Assembly: GCF_017814915.1 (NCBI RefSeq)
Contig: NZ_JAGIPZ010000019.1
Location: 1-57,058, forward strand
Direction of reading: 5' to 3'
Length of the DNA stretch: 57,058 bases
Origin: Herbaspirillum sp. LeCh32-8
GTDB taxonomy: Bacteria > Pseudomonadota > Gammaproteobacteria > Burkholderiales > Burkholderiaceae_D
Shown here: piece after piece, positions 54,958 through 57,058 of the stretch
Layout: every line of letters starts with the position of its first letter
Position numbering within the stretch: position 1 is the stretch's first letter
The notes under the pieces: model-generated
The model's database searches: none
What the model saw: only the letters and a program-made list of their open reading frames with translations
Told to the model about the DNA's origin: nothing
Program-made: the position numbers and the translations under genes

Positions 54958-55686
54958 ATGACAAGCCCCCATGAAAGCGCACGCCCGATTCGCGTGCTGG
55001 TTGCCTATCTCAGTCCGCTTGTGACGACGGGCGTCGTGGTCTCGCTGGGTTCACAGCGCGCCTTTCATGCACAACCGGGTACGTTTGACGCCCTCCCGGA
55101 TCCGGCAGAGCAGGCTTGCGCTGAGCCGTTCGATGTCGTCATCACCGGCAAGGAGCACGCCCTGCGCCTGGCGCAGGCTATGCGCGGGCAGGCCGCGCCT
55201 CGCATGATTCGCCACGCGCGCATCTTCGTGATCAATCAGGGCAGCGGAGAGCTGGACCTGCGCGGCGCCCTGGAGCTGGGAATCCTGGGCTACGCCGCGG
55301 CGACGCTGACCCATGAGCAATTGCAGGACGGCGTGCGCACGGTCGCTCGCGGACTGCGCTACGTGTGCCCGCATACCGCCCGCTTCCTGGCCGACCTCAT
55401 GACGCGTGAATCGCTCACCGCGCGCGAAACCGAGGTCTTGGGCCAGCTCGCCCGGGGCATGGACAACAAGACGATTGCCCAAGAGCTGGGCATGGCCATC
55501 GGCACCGTCAAGGCGCATATCAAGGCGCTGATGTCGAAACTGGACGCGCGCTCGAGGACGCAAGTCGTCACCATTGCCATTGCACGCGGGCTGGTCGTGC
55601 CTGGCGCTGGCGAGAGTGCTGCGCCGGGTGCATTTTCCTGCGACGCGGAAGCGGTGACACATTCCCCCCTGCGATTTGCCGCGTAA
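54958..55686 (+). CDS. LuxR-family regulator with degenerate receiver
   Basis: The 242-residue protein ends in a clear LuxR/GerE DNA-binding domain (about 155-220; LTARETEVLGQLARGMDNKT, then GTVKAHIKALMSKLDA). The N-terminal domain has a receiver-like outline but lacks the acidic pocket and phospho-Asp: the strand expected to end in Asp reads DVVITGKEH. It therefore probably does not respond to a kinase in the usual way. The start at 54958 is preferred over 54913. Confidence 0.85.
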   Translation: MTSPHESARPIRVLVAYLSPLVTTGVVVSLGSQRAFHAQPGTFDALPDPAEQACAEPFDVVITGKEHALRLAQAMRGQAAPRMIRHARIFVINQGSGELDLRGALELGILGYAAATLTHEQLQDGVRTVARGLRYVCPHTARFLADLMTRESLTARETEVLGQLARGMDNKTIAQELGMAIGTVKAHIKALMSKLDARSRTQVVTIAIARGLVVPGAGESAAPGAFSCDAEAVTHSPLRFAA

Positions 55687-55927
55687 TACGCGAGGCCGGG
55701 TCCACGGCTAGCGCGCGTCCCTCGCCGCCCATACGCAAAACGACTCATCGCGGCCGTTGAGACTGGCCGATAGAGGTAGTCGTACATAGGCTCCTGCCCG
55801 ATTGAAAGCGCGATTCTCAAGTGGTCTGATGTGTATTGAATGGCACTCCGGCATTGCGGCGGCGTCCCTGCGAAGCCGCACGCCATTGCCCGGAGCGCCC
55901 CCGCTCAATCCACCTGGACATCCCCCC
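55687..55927. other. Intergenic region before the hydrolase
   Basis: No gene was recognised in these 241 bases. The region probably carries the hydrolase promoter. Confidence 0.35.
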
Positions 55928-56920
55928 ATGAGATACCTCCGCCTTGCCGTTGTCTGCTTCGCCTTTTTTGCACACCACTGTTTCGCCCAGACCCCAAGCC
56001 TGGCCACTGAACCCGCCGTCGGCACAAGCGACGAGGAATTGGTCGGGCGGCTCCCCGGGTTCGAGAACGCCTACGCCGAGGTCAATGGCGTGCGACTGCA
56101 TTACGTGATCGGCGGCAGCGGCCCGCTGGTGATTCTCTTGCCCGGATGGCCGCAGAACTGGTGGGAATACCACAAGATCATGCCCGCCCTCGCCGGCCAG
56201 TACCGGGTGGCGTCGGTGGATATCCGCGGCATGGGCAGCTCAAGCAAGCCTGCCGGCGGCTACGACAAGAAGACGATGGCGCGCGACGTGGCCGGGCTGA
56301 TTCGCACCCTGGGCGCCAAGGAGGCCTATGTCGTCGGCCACGACATTGGCGCCCAGGTGGCTTTCACCGTGGCCGCGAATCATCCCGAGCTCACGCGCAA
56401 GCTGGTGTTGATTGATGTCGCCCACCCCGATGCGAGCCTCATGAGCTGGCCGCTGTTGCCCACCCAGGGACAACTGCAAGACAAGGTCGGCGACGGCAGC
56501 AGCGCCTATCTGTGGTGGTTTGCGTTCCATCAGGTCAAGGAACTGCCTGAAAAGCTGATGGCCGACGGCAGGGCCCGGCTGGAGCAAGACTGGTTCTTCC
56601 ACTACCTGACGAAGGATGACAGCTCCATCGATGGGCTCAGCCGCGACGTCTACGCCCGATCCTATTGGACGGCAGACGCCATCCGCGCCGGCAATGCCTG
56701 GTACCAGGCGTTCGCTCAGGACATCGCAGACGAGGCCGGCTACGCAAGGCTGATGATGCCTGTCATGGGCATCGCCGGCCCGGGGTATGAATGGGTCAAG
56801 GCGAGACTCGGCGTGAAGGCAACCCGGTTTGAAATGGTCAAGGTGCAGGACTCCGGACATTTCATCCCCGAAGAACAGCCCCAGGTGCTGATCGACAACC
56901 TCAAGAGCTTCTTGCGCTAG
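55928..56920 (+). CDS. Exported alpha/beta hydrolase (epoxide-hydrolase-like)
   Basis: This 330-residue protein has an N-terminal signal peptide ending near HHCFAQ. The oxyanion region is LPGWPQNWWEY. The nucleophile elbow VVGHDIGAQVA has Asp, not Ser, as nucleophile, which is typical of epoxide hydrolases and haloalkane dehalogenases. The catalytic His is in DSGHFIPEEQP. It should act in the periplasm. The substrate is unknown. It is the last complete gene, next to an orphan LuxR-type regulator. Confidence 0.88.
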   Translation: MRYLRLAVVCFAFFAHHCFAQTPSLATEPAVGTSDEELVGRLPGFENAYAEVNGVRLHYVIGGSGPLVILLPGWPQNWWEYHKIMPALAGQYRVASVDIRGMGSSSKPAGGYDKKTMARDVAGLIRTLGAKEAYVVGHDIGAQVAFTVAANHPELTRKLVLIDVAHPDASLMSWPLLPTQGQLQDKVGDGSSAYLWWFAFHQVKELPEKLMADGRARLEQDWFFHYLTKDDSSIDGLSRDVYARSYWTADAIRAGNAWYQAFAQDIADEAGYARLMMPVMGIAGPGYEWVKARLGVKATRFEMVKVQDSGHFIPEEQPQVLIDNLKSFLR

Positions 56921-56960
56921 CCATTCGCGCAATGTTCGCTCGCCATTCCATCAGGCCAAT

Positions 56961-56978
56961 TATCCACAATGGTGGATA
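56961..56978. promoter_or_regulatory. Perfect palindrome upstream of an off-window gene
   Basis: TATCCAC and GTGGATA form a 7-bp perfect inverted repeat with an AATG spacer. About 30 bases later TTTATC/GATAAA form another loose inverted repeat. These look like operator sites for a gene beyond the right edge. The first half also matches the DnaA-box word TTATCCACA, considered coincidental. Confidence 0.45.
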
Positions 56979-57058
56979 GTCATTTTCATTTTACACACTT
57001 TATCCATAAACAGCCTGTCGATAAAGTGCACCCATGCCTTGCAGCACACAGCGGAAAA

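Noticed and set aside
56960..56968. DnaA box and possible replication origin
   Set aside because: Only one TTATCCACA word occurs and it overlaps a palindrome; there is no cluster of boxes, dnaA, dnaN or partition gene in the window.

Overview
The window is GC-rich betaproteobacterial chromosome, most like Herbaspirillum or another member of Oxalobacteraceae. That assignment rests on gene content and protein style (cytochrome c5, KefF/KefC, a Do-type protease beside a QseBC-like pair, FolB-TtcA, GlmU/Lrp/GlmS) and is an inference, not a database match. Its two ends carry accessory DNA marked by IS21-type remnants.

Layout: (1) 1-700 holds the right end of a short IS21 derivative and a non-coding stretch ending at a tRNA-Arg(CCG). 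(2) 1.0-15.6 kb is ordinary chromosome: cytochrome c5, an OmpA-like lipoprotein, a YqjD/YqjE-type membrane set, a class-I glutamine amidotransferase, KefF/KefC, a Do protease, a two-component system, a DUF2905 protein, a MidA-type methyltransferase, a pteridine-reductase-like SDR, FolB and TtcA. (3) 15.6-30 kb is an unusual lipid/aldehyde module: PhyH dioxygenase, two FabZ-like hotdog proteins, a NeuD/VioB-like transferase, an AcuI-like reductase, an acyl carrier protein, an acyl-AMP ligase, LuxE-like and LuxC-like proteins, a GMC oxidoreductase with a small partner, an SDR, and a transketolase split into two genes with an antisense FkbM methyltransferase between them. (4) 30-47 kb is a sugar-nucleotide and glycan module: CDP-glucose 4,6-dehydratase, GalE, RmlBACD, an unknown protein, a 2OG-Fe(II) oxygenase, a methyltransferase, a DegT aminotransferase, a 1149-residue multidomain glycosyltransferase, and two paralogous glycosyltransferases on either side of glmU. 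(5) 47-50 kb holds an Lrp regulator and glmS. (6) 50-57 kb is accessory: a TetR regulator with an operator-like palindrome, two genes cut by a 474-bp IS21-derived element, a pirin, three orphan response-regulator/LuxR-type proteins and an exported epoxide-hydrolase-like protein.

The main discovery candidate is region 3. Read in order, it would load an acyl group onto a dedicated carrier, reduce it to an aldehyde by LuxE/LuxC chemistry without any luciferase, and offer that aldehyde to a split transketolase for two-carbon ketol addition, with hotdog, GMC, SDR and dioxygenase steps as tailoring. Beside it are genes able to make dTDP-rhamnose and probably a dTDP-4-amino sugar, so the product may be an acyl decoration of a glycan. 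The chemistry is inferred.

A conserved promoter element of about 110 bp occurs twice in direct orientation, at 15637-15744 and 30102-30210. The two copies bracket the 14.4-kb lipid module exactly and precede the first gene of each glycan-related unit. This suggests co-regulation and possibly acquisition or loss of the module by recombination. No Wzx, Wzy, ABC exporter or initiating sugar-phosphate transferase is in the window, so whether the glycan is O-antigen, exopolysaccharide or a protein-linked glycan is open.
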